Below are positions 1 to 11,930 of a stretch of 64,000 nucleotides of DNA, one piece after another. Every line of letters begins with the position of its first letter. The stretch's first letter is position 1. A model generated the notes under the pieces. The model was not told the origin of the DNA. It saw nothing but the letters and a program-made list of their open reading frames with translations, and did no database searches. The stretch is from Cyclospora cayetanensis. Taxonomy: Eukaryota > Apicomplexa > Conoidasida > Eucoccidiorida > Eimeriidae. Location: positions 1-64,000 of the forward strand of contig NW_020312270.1 of the NCBI RefSeq assembly GCF_002999335.1, in the 5' to 3' direction. A program made the position numbers and the translations under genes.

Positions 1-75
1 GCCTGAGATCGCCACACCCACCCACCCACCCCCTCACACACACGTAAACACATACACATACACACCCCCAAAGGC
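1..75. repeat. CA/CCCA-rich low-complexity tract in a flippase intron
   Basis: The first 75 bases are a run of CACCCACC, CACACA and ACATACAC units with almost no G on the plus strand. It lies just beyond the donor of the last visible flippase exon, so it is intronic to that minus-strand gene. No coding or RNA signal is visible in it. Confidence 0.7.
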
Positions 76-136
76 TGTCAACTGCAAGGCTGAAGAACTG
101 GCAGCTGTATCCACCCCTGCATTAGCCACGGTCCAC

Positions 137-3100
137 CAATTAAAGTAAAGCGACGATATTCCTGCTGGCTAGTCAGCGTCACCTGGTATCGCTCGAATTG
201 TCTTTTTGAGATGAAGCGTTGCCCAAGGACGAGCGTTCTTAGGCCCCTCTGTGCCATCTCTGCGAGTTGTTGTTTGCACAATTTTAGAGTCTCTTCCTGA
301 TCTCGAGCAGCGATGGCGAACATGCTGCTGTCTGCCCCTTTCACCAGCAGGCGGAGGAAGCCGCTCCTGTCTCTAATGACTGCCGACATGCGCTTTCGGT
401 AGTTGTCGAATTCCAAGACTTCCAACAATTCCACATTCACCACAGGCACCACGTCCTTGTCGTGCATCTCCCCCGACGTCTGCCGATCGCTCTCCTGGTA
501 CGCTCCGCGCAAGGCTGCAACATGTCTCGCGTCAGCTTCGCTTAAAAGCGCCTGAGAGGCGAGCTCAGACCGCACGGCTAGCTGGATCGTGTTCAAATTT
601 GGCCTGCATATAAATTCTGCGCCAAGGTGCTTCGCTGCGGCAGTCAAAGCTAGCTCGTCTGGACTTGAAGCGTCGTATGCTGCCTCCGGATCCAAGGGAA
701 AACAGCACAGTTGAACATTCGTCTGCTGCGGCAGCTTCTGGGAGGGAGTCTCGCGTGTAAGGCCAGGACTGATAGACGTTCCCCGTCTCGCTGCAAAAGG
801 CTGCCGCGCCTGCTCTTCTTGAATCGGCAAGTCGACTCCCGGCAGCGCAGTCGCACACACAGCGGATCCTTCAGCCTCAGATATTGCAGCTGCACACAAA
901 CATGCAGTACAGATGCATATGCAGTACTAATGCATATGCAGGACAGATGCACATGCACTACAACCACATGCAGTACAGATGCACATGCAGTACAGATGCA
1001 CATGCAGTACAGATGCACATGCAGTACAACTACATGCAGTACAAGCACAAGCAGTACAACTACATGCAGTACAAGCACTTGTACGCACACGTATATCACG
1101 GCGCACTGACGATGGTGCTCAAAGTGGATCCCACGAACAATCGACACCCCGAGCTTGCAGGCACAACGGCAGCGAAGTTTGCACGAAACATTGCAGGCAT
1201 AACACCTACTAAGGATGCGGGGATCTTCCATATGCAGCGAAGGCACTCGATTGTACTGCCATCGAGAAGCCGTCAAGACTTCTCCGTCGCTGGTGTGCCT
1301 TTGTAGCTGCTGCAAAGACGATCCATGCCTCTCAAAGTGGTTGTTTCTTCTTTCTCGCGAAAGTGTGCAACTGCTCTCCTCCGCATCACTGATGCTGCTG
1401 CTGCGGCTAGTCAACCTGCTGCTATACTCGCAGCCGCAGTAGCCGTTGAACTGTCTTCTGCCACTGCTACTGCTGCTGCTTCGACTGCTACTGCTGCTGC
1501 TTCGACTGCTGCTGCTGCTGCTTCGACTGCTGCTGCTGCTGCTTCGACTGCTGCTTCTGCTGCTGGTGAATAGAGAACGTCCATGGTCCTCAGTCTGCGA
1601 GAGCAGAAGAGGAGGAGGAGATGCATCCCCGCCAAGCGTGTCAACAGCAGCAGCAGCATCGCTGCGAGAGGAAGCAAGAATGGGAGAACCTATCTGCCTG
1701 CTCGAAGGCGTTCCAACATCGCTGCTGAGTGACTCTGGCTGCAGTGGAATTGAATGAAAAGAAAACGCTGCGGGCGAAGAACAGGCCGCCTCTGCAGGAG
1801 CAGCATCTCCACCACTCGACTGAGGCTCCAGCCCAGCTGTTCGCTCAGAATTTTGCATCAGAGCGCTTTGCTGCTCCTCCTGTGCTATCACCTGCTGCTG
1901 CAGGTTCTCCTGCTGCTTGCGCAGCTGCTCTCGATCTTTTTCGATTTGCTGCAGCCGAAGCTGCCGCTGATTCTCGCCTTCCGTCATCTGGTGCTGCAGC
2001 AGTTGCTGCATCCGCTGCTGCAGCGGGGAGGCTTCTCCCTCAGCTTCCGAATGAGTCCTCTCAGAGGCAACTCCGAGATCGAGAGGCTCAGGCAGACGCG
2101 CTGCTGGCTTGGGAAGAACCGAGTGACAGAGGGCCAAAACCATGAGGGCGTCACGCGCCTAAGACAAAGCAACACCAGCCAGCCTGCGTCACCTCTAGAT
2201 TCCTCCTCGTCGGTGTGTGCATGACACTCAGAGACGCGTGAGCCTTTCCACAACTCAGCCATGCAGCTTCCTCCTCCCCTCGCTCGCATCCACCCTCCTC
2301 CCGACATCCTGTCGTACCCCTCCTCATCCCACCCCAGAAACTAAAAGAAAGCCGCACGCGCTCCGCACAGACCGCAACTGTGCATGCATGCACGCAAGCA
2401 CAGTCGGTAGGGAACGCAGACTGGGGGGGGGGACTGTGTGTGCAAGAGGCACGCAGGCAGGCAGCCGTTACCTTTCGTTGGTGGGAGTCTGAGGCTGCAG
2501 CAATGCGATCTGCAAAGGCTTTGGCGTTAAAGGATACATGATTATTTGGGCAAACTGTCTTGTCTAACGCCGTAGATTGCCTCTTTACCCCCTTGTGCAG
2601 GTACTGATCGCCTCCTAGAGAAATCGACGAGCCGCGAGACTGCATGCAGCGAATCTCGCTGCAACTCTCCGACACCACGAAGGATTTCTGCAGACGCACA
2701 CCATGCACCCCCCTCAACGGCGCCAGGCTGCAGCCTGAGAAAGGCCTTCTCCAAGCTCCCCTTTCTTCCCCCCAAATCGCAATTAAATGTCACCATCAAA
2801 AAAAAGACATAATACCCAACCCCTAACGTCGTAGGTCCAAAGCACGCAGCTACCTAACCGCCTGTCGACATGCAGCGACTCCCCCAAACACCAGCACCCC
2901 CTACAACCCACAAGCACTTGCGAACATATACATATGCATGCATGCACGCATATGTATATATATATATATATGTCTATACGCACACACAATACACACAACA
3001 CGCAATACACAACACACAACACACAACACAACACACAACAAAACACACACCACACACAACAAAACACACACAACAAAACACACAAAACACACACAACGAA

Positions 3101-6100
3101 ACACACACAACACACACAACAAAACACACAACAAAACACAACACACACACAATTCACGCAATACACAACACACAACGAAACACAACAACATATAACACAC
3201 AGTGCACACAACAAAACACACACAACACACACAACACAACACACACAACAAAACACACACAACAAAACACACACCACACACAACAAAACACACACAACAA
3301 AACACACACAACAAAACACACAACAAAACACACACAACACACACAAAACACAACAAAACACAGACAACACACAACAAAACACACACAACAAAACACACAC
3401 AACACACACAACACAACACACACAACAAAACACACACAACAAAACACACACAACAAAACACAAGACAAAACACACACAACACACAACAACACACAACAAA
3501 ACACAACACAGAACAAAACACAACAAAACACAACACACAACAATTTACGCAGTACACAACACACAACGAAACACAACAACATATAACACACAGCGCACAC
3601 AACAGAGAATACACACAGCAGAGCACACAAAGAGAGATCCTCCAGGAGGAAGGGTGTTGCAGAGAAGCCTTACACAAGTAGGGGTCCTGCAGTCTCAACT
3701 GCATGCACAAGAAGCCGCGCAAGACAGCGGCGGAGCCTACCTCTTCCTGGAATTCATCGTATCCATAGAGCTCGTCATCGATGGCGATGCATCTGAATTG
3801 CATGAGGTTCTGAGTCAGCGTTCCTGTTTTGTCTGAAAAGACGTGTGTCACACTTCCCAGCTCGTCCATGAGTGCAACAGACTGCGCCGTTGCGCCTCCA
3901 AAGCCTTCAAGCCCTTTCATGCGCATATCCGAAGACAAGAATCCCGCTTGACACCACCGACACACTTCCAGCTGAACGAGCAGCGTTATCGGTACGAAGT
4001 AACTCAGCAGCAGCACGTAGCGGCCAAAAGCCTGCATCCGCGCGCAAAAAGCCGCACGCAGCACAGCCCACGCTCTGCGAAAGCCGCGAGAAAATGCCGT
4101 CTTTGGAGCACTCGAGAGCACTCTTTGGTGGCAACAACACCCCCCACAAGCCCCGCGGAGCACTTTGCACCAGCCGCGTGCTTCCAGCGAGAGAATCTCA
4201 CGCGCATGCATGCACCGGTGCGTCAGAAAACGAAACGCACAAAGCCTCACCACGCCGAGCGACGACAAGAAATTGGAAATGCCAGACTCCCAACGCGTAT
4301 CGAGATACCAGGCATTGTCAGAGATGTGCTGATTCTTCGAGGCATACACGACGGCAGCAATCACGCAGAGGACAAACTGCACGAACCGCAAACAGCACAG
4401 ACAGGCGCACACACGCGCATACGCACACATAGACGCACACGTCTACACACACATAGACACGTCTACACAGACACGTCTACACAGACAAATACAGACATAC
4501 ATATACACACACACTTACATATACAACATGTACATAGATGCCCTAGAAAAGCCGCAGCACCACCACGAGCTCAACAGGGTATGCAGGAGAGGGCAGATGA
4601 ACCTAGAGAGAGAAAGAGAAAAAGAAGGAAAGCGAGAGACAGAGACAGAGAAAGACAGAGACAGCTCTACAGGAGGCGCCTGACAAAGAGAACACCGTCC
4701 AAGCCTCCCTGTCCGTCCCTCTCCCTCTTGCACACCCATGCTCTTCCTCGAAATTGCATGCGAGACAGCGTCGAAACGCAGGATCCGCAGCAGCCAAGGG
4801 CTCGACAGGAGCGCAGCGAGAGCGCCACACCACAATGCATGCATGCACAAGCCTCAGAGCAGGCAGGCAGAAGTCGCAGCCAACGAAACTCACCTGTGCA
4901 ATTGCCAAGAAGACGGCATGCTGATTGTATACCACTTGCGTTCTGGAGTATTTGAGCTCCCTTTGTTTGGTATTCTTCATAATGCGTGTGTGGTGTCCAG
5001 TGTAGACCACGAGGCCATACATCCACTCAGTGCTGCGCACTGTTGCACCTCGCCAGATGAACTGCGAGATGTCTACTGCGTACTGCTGCTGCTGCTGCTG
5101 CCGCTGCTGCTGCGGAGGCTGCATAGTCAGCGAGAGGCTTCCCGCTGGACCGTGCAGACCGCTCTGCCGCTGCTGCTGCTGCTGCTCGTTCTCCCGAGGC
5201 AAATCCTTCGGACTAGGCGCCATGTTGCTCCCGCGTCTCTCCACCTCGCTGTCGAGCTGCTGCTCTTCGGGGGGGGGGCAGACCCCATCCGGAAGCTCGT
5301 GCATAACACCCCCGTTGCCACCACTGCTGTGCGTGGACGCGAAAGGCGAAACAGCAGGATGCAAATTCCATCCGGCAGAGCCAGCCGCATTGAGAGTCTC
5401 TCCTCCCGCAGCAACAAGCACCGACGAACGTGCCTTCGGGGGCAGCAGCAGCAACGTCCCAGAGAATTTGTACAGCTCAGCGGAGGGAGCCTCATAGTGC
5501 ACCTCCACTGCAGCATGCATGCATGCATGCACACACACACACACAAACGCATAGTAACACATTTCGCGCAAAATGCACACGCACACGCACAGCAACACTT
5601 TTTGCGCAAAATGCACACACACACACACACATAGCAACACATTTCGCGCAAAATGCATGCATGCACACACGCATAGTAACACATTTCGCGCAAAATGCAC
5701 ACACACACACACATAGCAACACATTTCGCGCAAATTGCATGCATGCACACACACATAGTAACACATTTCGCGCAAAATGCACACACACACATACACACAC
5801 GCACAATAACACTTTTTGCGCAAAATACATGAAGGCATGCATACACACACACACACATAGCAACACATTTCGCGCAAAATGCATGCATGCACACACGCAC
5901 AGCAACACTTTTTGCGCAGAAAGAAACCCCTCACACAAGTATGCAAGTCAAGGCTGTCGGATACAATACCCCAACCCCAGTCGACGGTGGGATACAAACA
6001 CCCAAACACAAGACTCTCAAAAAAAGGCCCCCTCAAAAATGCTCTATGATTGATTTAAGGGGCAGCATTCAGACGCGCTCACGCCCCCACTGCGCTTCCT

Positions 6101-7821
6101 GCTGGCTGGGAGACACGCAGTAAGCTCTCTCCTTTCTACTGCATGCACTGCACTGCATGCACTGCACTGCATGCGAAGGCGGACTGCTGAGGCAAGCGAT
6201 CCCCGAATGTGACAGGTGGCACAAACAGAACGCATGCACAAGTAGATACGACGGGCAGCACAGCGGCAGAGAGCGCAAACCCCCCAAAGAAAGCGCAGAA
6301 ACACGCAATACGTGCAGGCAGCCAACAAACAACGGCAAACACACCCCATGCTGGTACACCTGCTCACAGGCAGCGTGCGACTGAAGAGCTAAATACCCGA
6401 AACGTGGGATACACACATATATATTTGAGGCCTACTCCGCAGCACTGCATAGAGGCCTCACTGTGCAAAGGAGCTGCCTCATTAATGAAGCTCTAACGAA
6501 AGAACTCGCTCGAGATCCTACTGCACATATATATATATATGCTTCTCGAATGCCGTCCGGAAGGCGTGCATCGCGAAAGCTTTCGCTCCGTGTGCGCTGC
6601 CTTCGAGCATCCAGGTCGTCTACAGTCCGCTAGCTACCTGTTGGACTAGAGAAATTGGTATGCGCAAAGTGCTGCGCTTTATAGGCGCGTGCAGGCAGCG
6701 TGGAGGAAGATATATATATGTATATATATATAGATACATAGACAGCGATAGAGTTAGAGAGATAATAGAGATCGAGTTGGAGAGATAATAGAGATAGAGT
6801 TAGAGAGATACATACATATATATATATATATGTATGTATGTAGAGAGAGGGAGACTTATATAGCGAGACAGAGCGATATGGAACTACATATACTGATAGG
6901 TACGTACATACATATATATATGTATTGTGTATGTTAAGAGATGGAGATATAAATATACATAGATATATGTATGTAGATCCGCGTCTATCTAGAGAGAACA
7001 CGAGCACACGTGCGGCGTGAACGTGTGGGTATCCGTTCTTGTGTTTTTGGAGGCCGTTTTACGCCGCGTCGCTTACAGTTGATATTTCCGGCATCTTCAT
7101 CGTTCATGACCCTCATGGCGATTGGAGGAAGACACGTTTTGTTTTTGAGGTTCGTTTCTCCGTCTAGCTGGACAGTCTCTACGTAGGCGACACCGCATGC
7201 GTCTGAGCAGTTGAGCAGCACCACATCGGCTGGAACGGCCTCGTCAGCGTGCAGCTTGATGACATCCCCAGGCTTTAGACTTTGCCACTGCACGCGTTGG
7301 AGGCCCTCTGGCATGCAAATGGAGCACTCGCGCATGTTCTCGGTTCTGTCGGCTTGAGCTCTCTTGACGTTTTCGTAGGCGTCCTTCGCAGCCGTGATGA
7401 GCATCACGAGGGCAAGGGGAAAGAGAAAGGTGGGCATTCCGTCGCTGTCACTGATAGACGGCACCATTTGCAGGATCGCCATCACGAAGAAATAAAAGTT
7501 CGCGGGCTGCGTGAACTGTGCGAGGAAGTTGAGTGGCAGGAAGGACCACCAGGTGTACTGCGTGGTTCTGACGCAATTCGTCCATTTCGACACATTCAAC
7601 GCGGCGTTGGCTGCCGTCTCCTGTTGCGGGTGATGCGGGTGCTGCTGCTGAAAAGCTCTCGCGCGAACAACGAGGTTCCCTAAACGCCGCTGATGGAGTT
7701 CAGGGCGATCCAGCTGCGTCAAATATCCCTCAAAGCCTAGCTTCCGCAGACACCACCGCAGCAACTGCCCAGGCCAGTCCGCCCCGCAGACGCAAGGGCA
7801 CAGACGCACCCACAGTCCCAT
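137..7821 (-). CDS. P4-type phospholipid-transporting ATPase (flippase), 3' end outside window
   Basis: Flippases use ATP to move aminophospholipids to the cytosolic leaflet. Seven exons join in frame with GT-AG introns: 7821-7077, 5507-4894, 4376-4251, 4031-3741, 2687-2472, 2158-1210 and 889-137, giving about 1231 residues so far. Visible motifs, in order: TM1-2; actuator DGETNL (exon 1); VPITLLVQLE in M4, matching the P4 form of this helix; phosphorylation site DKTGTLT with its Asp near residue 562 (about 3832); VSFNAKAF; YDASSPDE; FDNYRKRMS; and nucleotide-binding LVKGADSSM. The last donor at 137 leads off the window, so the hinge, last P-domain motifs and M5-M10 are missing. Insertions of poly-Gln (near 5080-5110) and RSSSSSS repeats (1455-1563) are unusual. 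ATG at 7821 gives a normal P4 N-terminus, though an upstream exon cannot be excluded. Confidence 0.93.
898..1085. repeat. Intronic minisatellite built on ATGCAGTACA
   Basis: An approximately 18-base unit (ATGCAGTACAGATGCACA and variants such as ATGCAGTACAACTAC) repeats about ten times. It lies in the flippase intron between exon 6 (ending at 1210) and exon 7 (starting at 889). The unit contains ATGCAT/TGCATATGCA palindromic cores. The long ORFs across it arise because the repeat lacks stops in several frames. Confidence 0.85.
1455..1563 (-). repeat. 21-base coding repeat giving RSSSSSS heptads in the flippase
   Basis: Plus-strand units TTCGACTGCTGCTGCTGCTGC (21 bases, some with CTA for CTG) repeat about four to five times. 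In the established minus-strand reading frame of flippase exon 6 they encode Arg followed by six Ser. The repeat falls in a Ser/Gln-rich insertion of the nucleotide-binding domain, between the conserved ALALCH-like segment and YDASSPDE. Coding CAG-type repeats of this kind are known to be abundant in Eimeria. Confidence 0.85.
2981..3615. repeat. A/C-only minisatellite (ACACAACAAAAC type) in a flippase intron
   Basis: About 630 bases are made almost entirely of A and C on the plus strand, built from ACACACAACAAA units. Two long near-identical blocks, around 3151-3215 and 3541-3605, share a non-repetitive core (ACGAAACACAACAACATATA), so there is a higher-order period of about 390 bases. It lies inside the flippase intron between exon 4 (ending at 3741) and exon 5 (starting at 2687). 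The ORFs on both strands here are composition artefacts. Confidence 0.9.
4395..4670. repeat. CA/ACGTCTACACAG repeats followed by a GA-rich tract
   Basis: From 4395 to about 4530 there are CACACG and ACACGTCTACACAG units; from about 4595 to 4670 there is a purine-rich AGAGAGAAAGAGAAAAAG tract. Both lie in the flippase intron between exon 2 (ending at 4894) and exon 3 (starting at 4376). No coding role is visible. Confidence 0.7.
5515..5925. repeat. Tandem repeat with TTTCGCGCAAA palindromes in flippase intron 1
   Basis: About nine copies of a 30-55 base unit consist of CA dinucleotides, (C/A)TAG(T/C)AACAC, then ATTTCGCGCAAAATGC or TTTTTGCGCAAAATGC, often followed by the palindrome TGCATGCATGCA. 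Copies sit near 5562, 5601, 5641, 5693, 5723, 5765, 5813, 5868 and 5911. The variable CA stretch explains the unequal spacing. The tract is intronic, right next to the splice acceptor of exon 2 at 5507. Confidence 0.88.
6518..6990. repeat. AT and GATA/TAGAGA microsatellites in flippase intron 1
   Basis: Several ATATATATAT runs (6525-6540, 6710-6732, 6815-6840, 6910-6922) are mixed with AGAGAGATAATAGAGATAGAGTT repeats at about 6750-6810. The region is part of the 1.57-kb intron between flippase exons 1 and 2. No gene is visible. Confidence 0.75.
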
Positions 7822-9779
7822 AGCTATCTACTCAAGAAGATTTGTATCCAAAACGGACGTGGCGACAAGAAGAAACTGCTCCTGCGCTTGGGAGACACGG
7901 AGATCTGTTCCTGAGAAGGCGGCACTGGGCTGGCTCCTGCCGCTGAAAAGAACCTGGAGACTCAACGGACTTCGTCGAGGCTTTTCATCAACGAATACCC
8001 CGTGCCTTTGCCTGTCTGAGTGCTCTCTCTGCCTGGTTTCAGCACGTTTCGCTCGTGTCGATTTATATATGTTTATGTATATAAATATGCCACCGAGTTG
8101 GGGGGCCACAATGGTTGCAAAGAGAGGATGGAACCGCGGGGAGGAAACCTGTGTCGAGACAGCGCGTCCGATGAGAGCCGCAGCTGCGCGTTCGAACTAA
8201 AGATCGCCAACAGGGCAATGCTGCACCACGAGATGCATTGCGGCGGCTATCGATCGTATCCACGGGCTCCTGCAAGACTCCTATGCTCCTACTGCTCCCG
8301 CGATGGCGTTTTTCGATGCTGGAGCAGCTGCTGCGACGCCAAGGACGCAGCAGCCGCCCTGTGGCTGCCCAAAGGGGCCCCTACTCGTGGCTGGAATGGA
8401 GGGAAGCGGAGACGACAGCGTCTAGTCAACGGCCCCTCAAGAACTGGCCTCGATCTACCCACTGCTAGCACAGCCGTGGTGGCAACAATCGCCACACCCG
8501 CACGAGGCGTGAGCGGCCTGAAGGGCATGCACGGGAGGCAGGGGAGTGTCGAAAAGTGCCCTAGAGGCTCAATCGAGGCTCAATGGAGCCGGGCAACCAT
8601 CGCGCTCTTCGAGGGAGACGGCTCGGCGAACAGCAAGGCAAGAGATCGCTCCTGCCAGCGCTGTCGCATGCAAAGATTAGGAGATCCGAGATCTTGGCTG
8701 CCCAGGGGGCGCTTGAGGAAGATGCTTTCTTATCAGTTGCTCTAGCCATGGCGGTGCTCCGGCTGTATAGTCGTTGCCGCTACCGCATGCGCCGCAGCAC
8801 CTGCGGAGAGTCTCTCTCAGAAAAGCTTGAAATATACCTATTCAAACGGAACGAAATGGCTCAAATTTGAAATATTGAAGCGCACACATGCCCTACAATT
8901 CTCTGCGCGCGCCGGGATGGGCTGCTCCCGTACGCTTGCCTGTCTCGGGGCTGTATTGTAACTGGCCATGACGGCCCTCTTGGTACCGTTATCTATTTTA
9001 TATTTTTTATGCGCGATTTTGCCTCTTGCATCCGTAGACTAGTCACAGCGGCGCTCCTTCGAGACAAAAAGTGACCTTTCTTCCCGCTCTCTGCACCAGC
9101 TGTTCCCTGCCGGATCACTCACCAACACAAGGGAAATTTTTTTCCTTTTCCAGTAGCAGATGCAGCTTCTACACAGCATGATTGGCATGTGAACTGGTAC
9201 ATTTTATGGCTGGAAGGGACCATTAGGCAGGAATTCTACATCTTATCCCCGCGGGTCGTGCTCGAGCTGCTGCTGTATTCTCTGGTGTAAAGCCGCTGCC
9301 TGACAAAGTTTGCTGCTAGCACACCATTCATAAATTAATACCCAATTCCAGCCCTGCATTCTTTTATGCTTCTTTATGCGCGTGTGGTAAGAAGGATCTG
9401 AAAGAAACTAATCATTGCAACAACGAGGAAAGGAGCAAATTGGAACTAAGTGAAAGCCAGCTATTCCCGTATAATTTCTTGATAGCTCTCTTGGTTAGGG
9501 AGGCTCGGAGGTACAGCATATCCGGCATAGAAATGGACACGCTAGGGTATAAAATTTATCCTCAGTCATTCGGTTTTACACTTTGCATTCTGCAATTCTC
9601 ACTAGCCCCCTGTACATCATAAAGAGGTATAGGTGCAGTCTTGGCCCTGAGTTTGGCTGCTATCTGGGGTTCCGTGTACGTAATCTAGCAGCATTGTGCC
9701 AAGCTCTTGCTGGCTAGTGCTGGGCTAGTGTTGCGCTCCAACGAAACTTTCCTTAAAGAGACCCTCTTCGATTCAGTGC

Positions 9780-10190
9780 AAACTTAGTAACATGCTAATA
9801 AGTATTCTCCCAAAAGAGCTCCTTTATTCCACTCTCTAACCCCTCAGGGCTTTGGCATGAGGGCGAAAGTGTCACGTAGGGCTTGCAGTGCTGTAGCCCT
9901 TGAGCACTGAGCCTTCGCGTTGTAGCGCTCCATTTAAGGTCTCTGAAGGATGACTCTTAACTCCAAACTTAATGCAAAGTTCATCGTAGTTTCTTGGGTG
10001 TTCTCCAAAAGATGCTCCCCTCCTCTACCCACGCCCCCCCCCAGAGCTCCCAGTAAGACGAGAGACTTAGTTTGGGTACACGTAGCTGCACCCCCTAACA
10101 GTCACAGGCATGAACAGCTAGTTGCACATAGCATCTGCCTCACACGCACACAACAGTGTGTCTGCTTGGCTCAAGCTAGCACTTTTCTAC
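9780..10190 (+). repeat. Dispersed LTR-like repeat, copy 1
   Basis: The segment contains CCAAAAGATGCTCCCCTCC and AACAGCTAGTTGCACATAGC, and related strings recur at 39790-40000 in the same orientation and, reverse-complemented, at 23920-24080, 24850-25030 and 41210-41400. A weaker tandem half-copy (CCCAAAAGAGCTCC) sits near 9818. No ORF is associated. It may be a solo LTR or a short interspersed repeat; I cannot see target-site duplications by eye. Confidence 0.5.
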
Positions 10191-11559
10191 AATAAATAGA
10201 TTTACGAACAGGCAGATTAATTAGCCAAGTCCTTACTACTTTCTTATCAAGAAACCAACTGCAGTTGAAGGTGATTTTAAGTTGTAGCTTATCCCGACGC
10301 ACACATCTTCCCCCTTCTCCCCCTGTTCTTTAATAATGCAACCTTCATGGGACGTATCTGTAAGTTGGGACCAACCCTGCGCGACAGCGGGAAATTTCTT
10401 GTCCCATCGCCACTCCCCAGGCAGGCATACAAGCGGAAACAGTCCGAGTAAGAAAGTCAAAGTAAGCGTAGAGGTGGAGATATTTACATAAAAGAAATTT
10501 CACACACTAGCTAAAAGCGAATGAGGATCAAGGCAGCATGATCGAGGCGGTGCGATGCCTCGCCCTCATCAGAGCGCTGCACTCTCTCTGCCTCCTGGAA
10601 AGAGATAACAGAACACGAATACAATATATTAAAGGAAACCAAATTCGCCTTAACCCAGCGGTGCCTCCTGCCTCAAACAACAAATCTCTGCGTTACAGTC
10701 CAGCCAGTGCATACAGCGTAGTTAACTTCAAAGTCCGAAATAAACACATGGTGAAAATTTTTGGGTATCCGCGCTTATGTCTGAGTGTACAGAATACCTC
10801 AATGGTAAAACCCGTAAACCTTTCAAGCGCTACCTATAAAGGAGGGTAGCTGTGATAGGTAGAGCATGCGTTGGGGAAGGTAATATTGAAGGAACGTGAA
10901 CAAGGGCTTTCACAGCGACTAGCACGCTGAACCAAACAGAATACCACTAATCCTCCCGCAGGCAACAAAACCCGCAACTGCTCGTCCGTCAGCCACTAAC
11001 GGTGTCGTTCCACACTCCACATCACTAAAGAGTTTCGTCCAATATTTTCTCGGCGCCAGGTAGTCCCAAATTTCAGCAATTATACGGCTCTCTGAGGTGT
11101 CCTTCGCCTCCACACGGTTTTAGGGCATGCCCGGCAAAGTCCGCAAATATTTAGGAAAGTTTTGAAAAGTTTGAAGGCGATAATGGTGATTCGGTAGCAT
11201 GATCAACTTACAGGGAAATCGATAAAGCAAGAAGAGCACTCGTTCGTGAAGGGATGGCAGTGGACCTATTAACCTGTCCGCAATTGCCTTCGCCCGGTCA
11301 CCTTCTGGTACATCTTGCAAAGCCTGTCAATTCACCTAAATCAAATCTTCCAGCTAACCGCACACCGGAGATCACCACTGATAATCACTCCGTGCATCTC
11401 GCTATTCAGCTTTGCGCATACATACGCGTGCACCAGTCAACTGTTGTGTACATCCATTCGTTGCTAGGTGTAGTTGCTGATAGCAGACCGCCAGATCAAG
11501 GTCGGATTGGAGAGGAGCTTCTTTGTATGGACCAAAGACGCGGGAGAGCACAGGGTACA

Positions 11560-11930
11560 CTGATGTACTGTGCATTCTGAACTCACTTGGCATAAGGAAC
11601 AAAAGTAAGCCACGCAATTTGCGTTTGGTGGGCGTATAGGCGCACGCCATCCCGAAGAGCAGAGTCGATGCACTCTGTCTGTCCACCTGCCAAAAGGTGG
11701 TTCGCGATATTATGGTATGCCAACGCACAGGCAGGTTGTAAGGGCACGTCACAACGCAACAGAGAATTTGGATCCCTATTGGTCATGATATTTGGTACTA
11801 CTGGGAATTCTGCAAGGCTTTGGAATGCAATAATAATAAGTGAGGAACGTTGTAAGCCGTGACAGTGCTGGTTACGAAGAAAAGTAATCATATTTGCTGC
11901 GCATGTCAACAACGGTGTCTATGTTAACTT
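11560..11930 (-). pseudogene. Integrase fragment of the Ty3/gypsy element (copy A)
   Basis: The minus strand reads IMTNRDP, then about 27 residues further HLLAGGQTECIDSALRDG. This matches the spacing and residues of the retroviral-type integrase core segments normally written as (S/T)DRDP and HPQTDGQTERxNRTLE. The second catalytic Asp region is recognisable but neighbouring residues have decayed, and reading is interrupted downstream. It is a relic and is not expected to encode an active enzyme. The matching stretch of copy B is too diverged to read. Confidence 0.7.

Noticed and set aside
2783..4430. Long ORFs on both strands across the ACACAAC array (up to 509 codons)
   Set aside because: They arise because an A/C-only repeat lacks stop codons in most frames. 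The minus-strand frame holds only Cys/Val/Leu strings between two real flippase exons.
4603..6036. 477-codon minus-strand ORF with CACVHACILREMCC-type repeats
   Set aside because: The repeated part is the intronic palindromic array; only 4894-5507 within it is real exon.
8020..8745. 241-codon plus-strand ORF upstream of the flippase
   Set aside because: It has no recognisable motif, Cys/Arg-rich composition, an overlapping antisense ORF, and no splice signals pointing to a gene.
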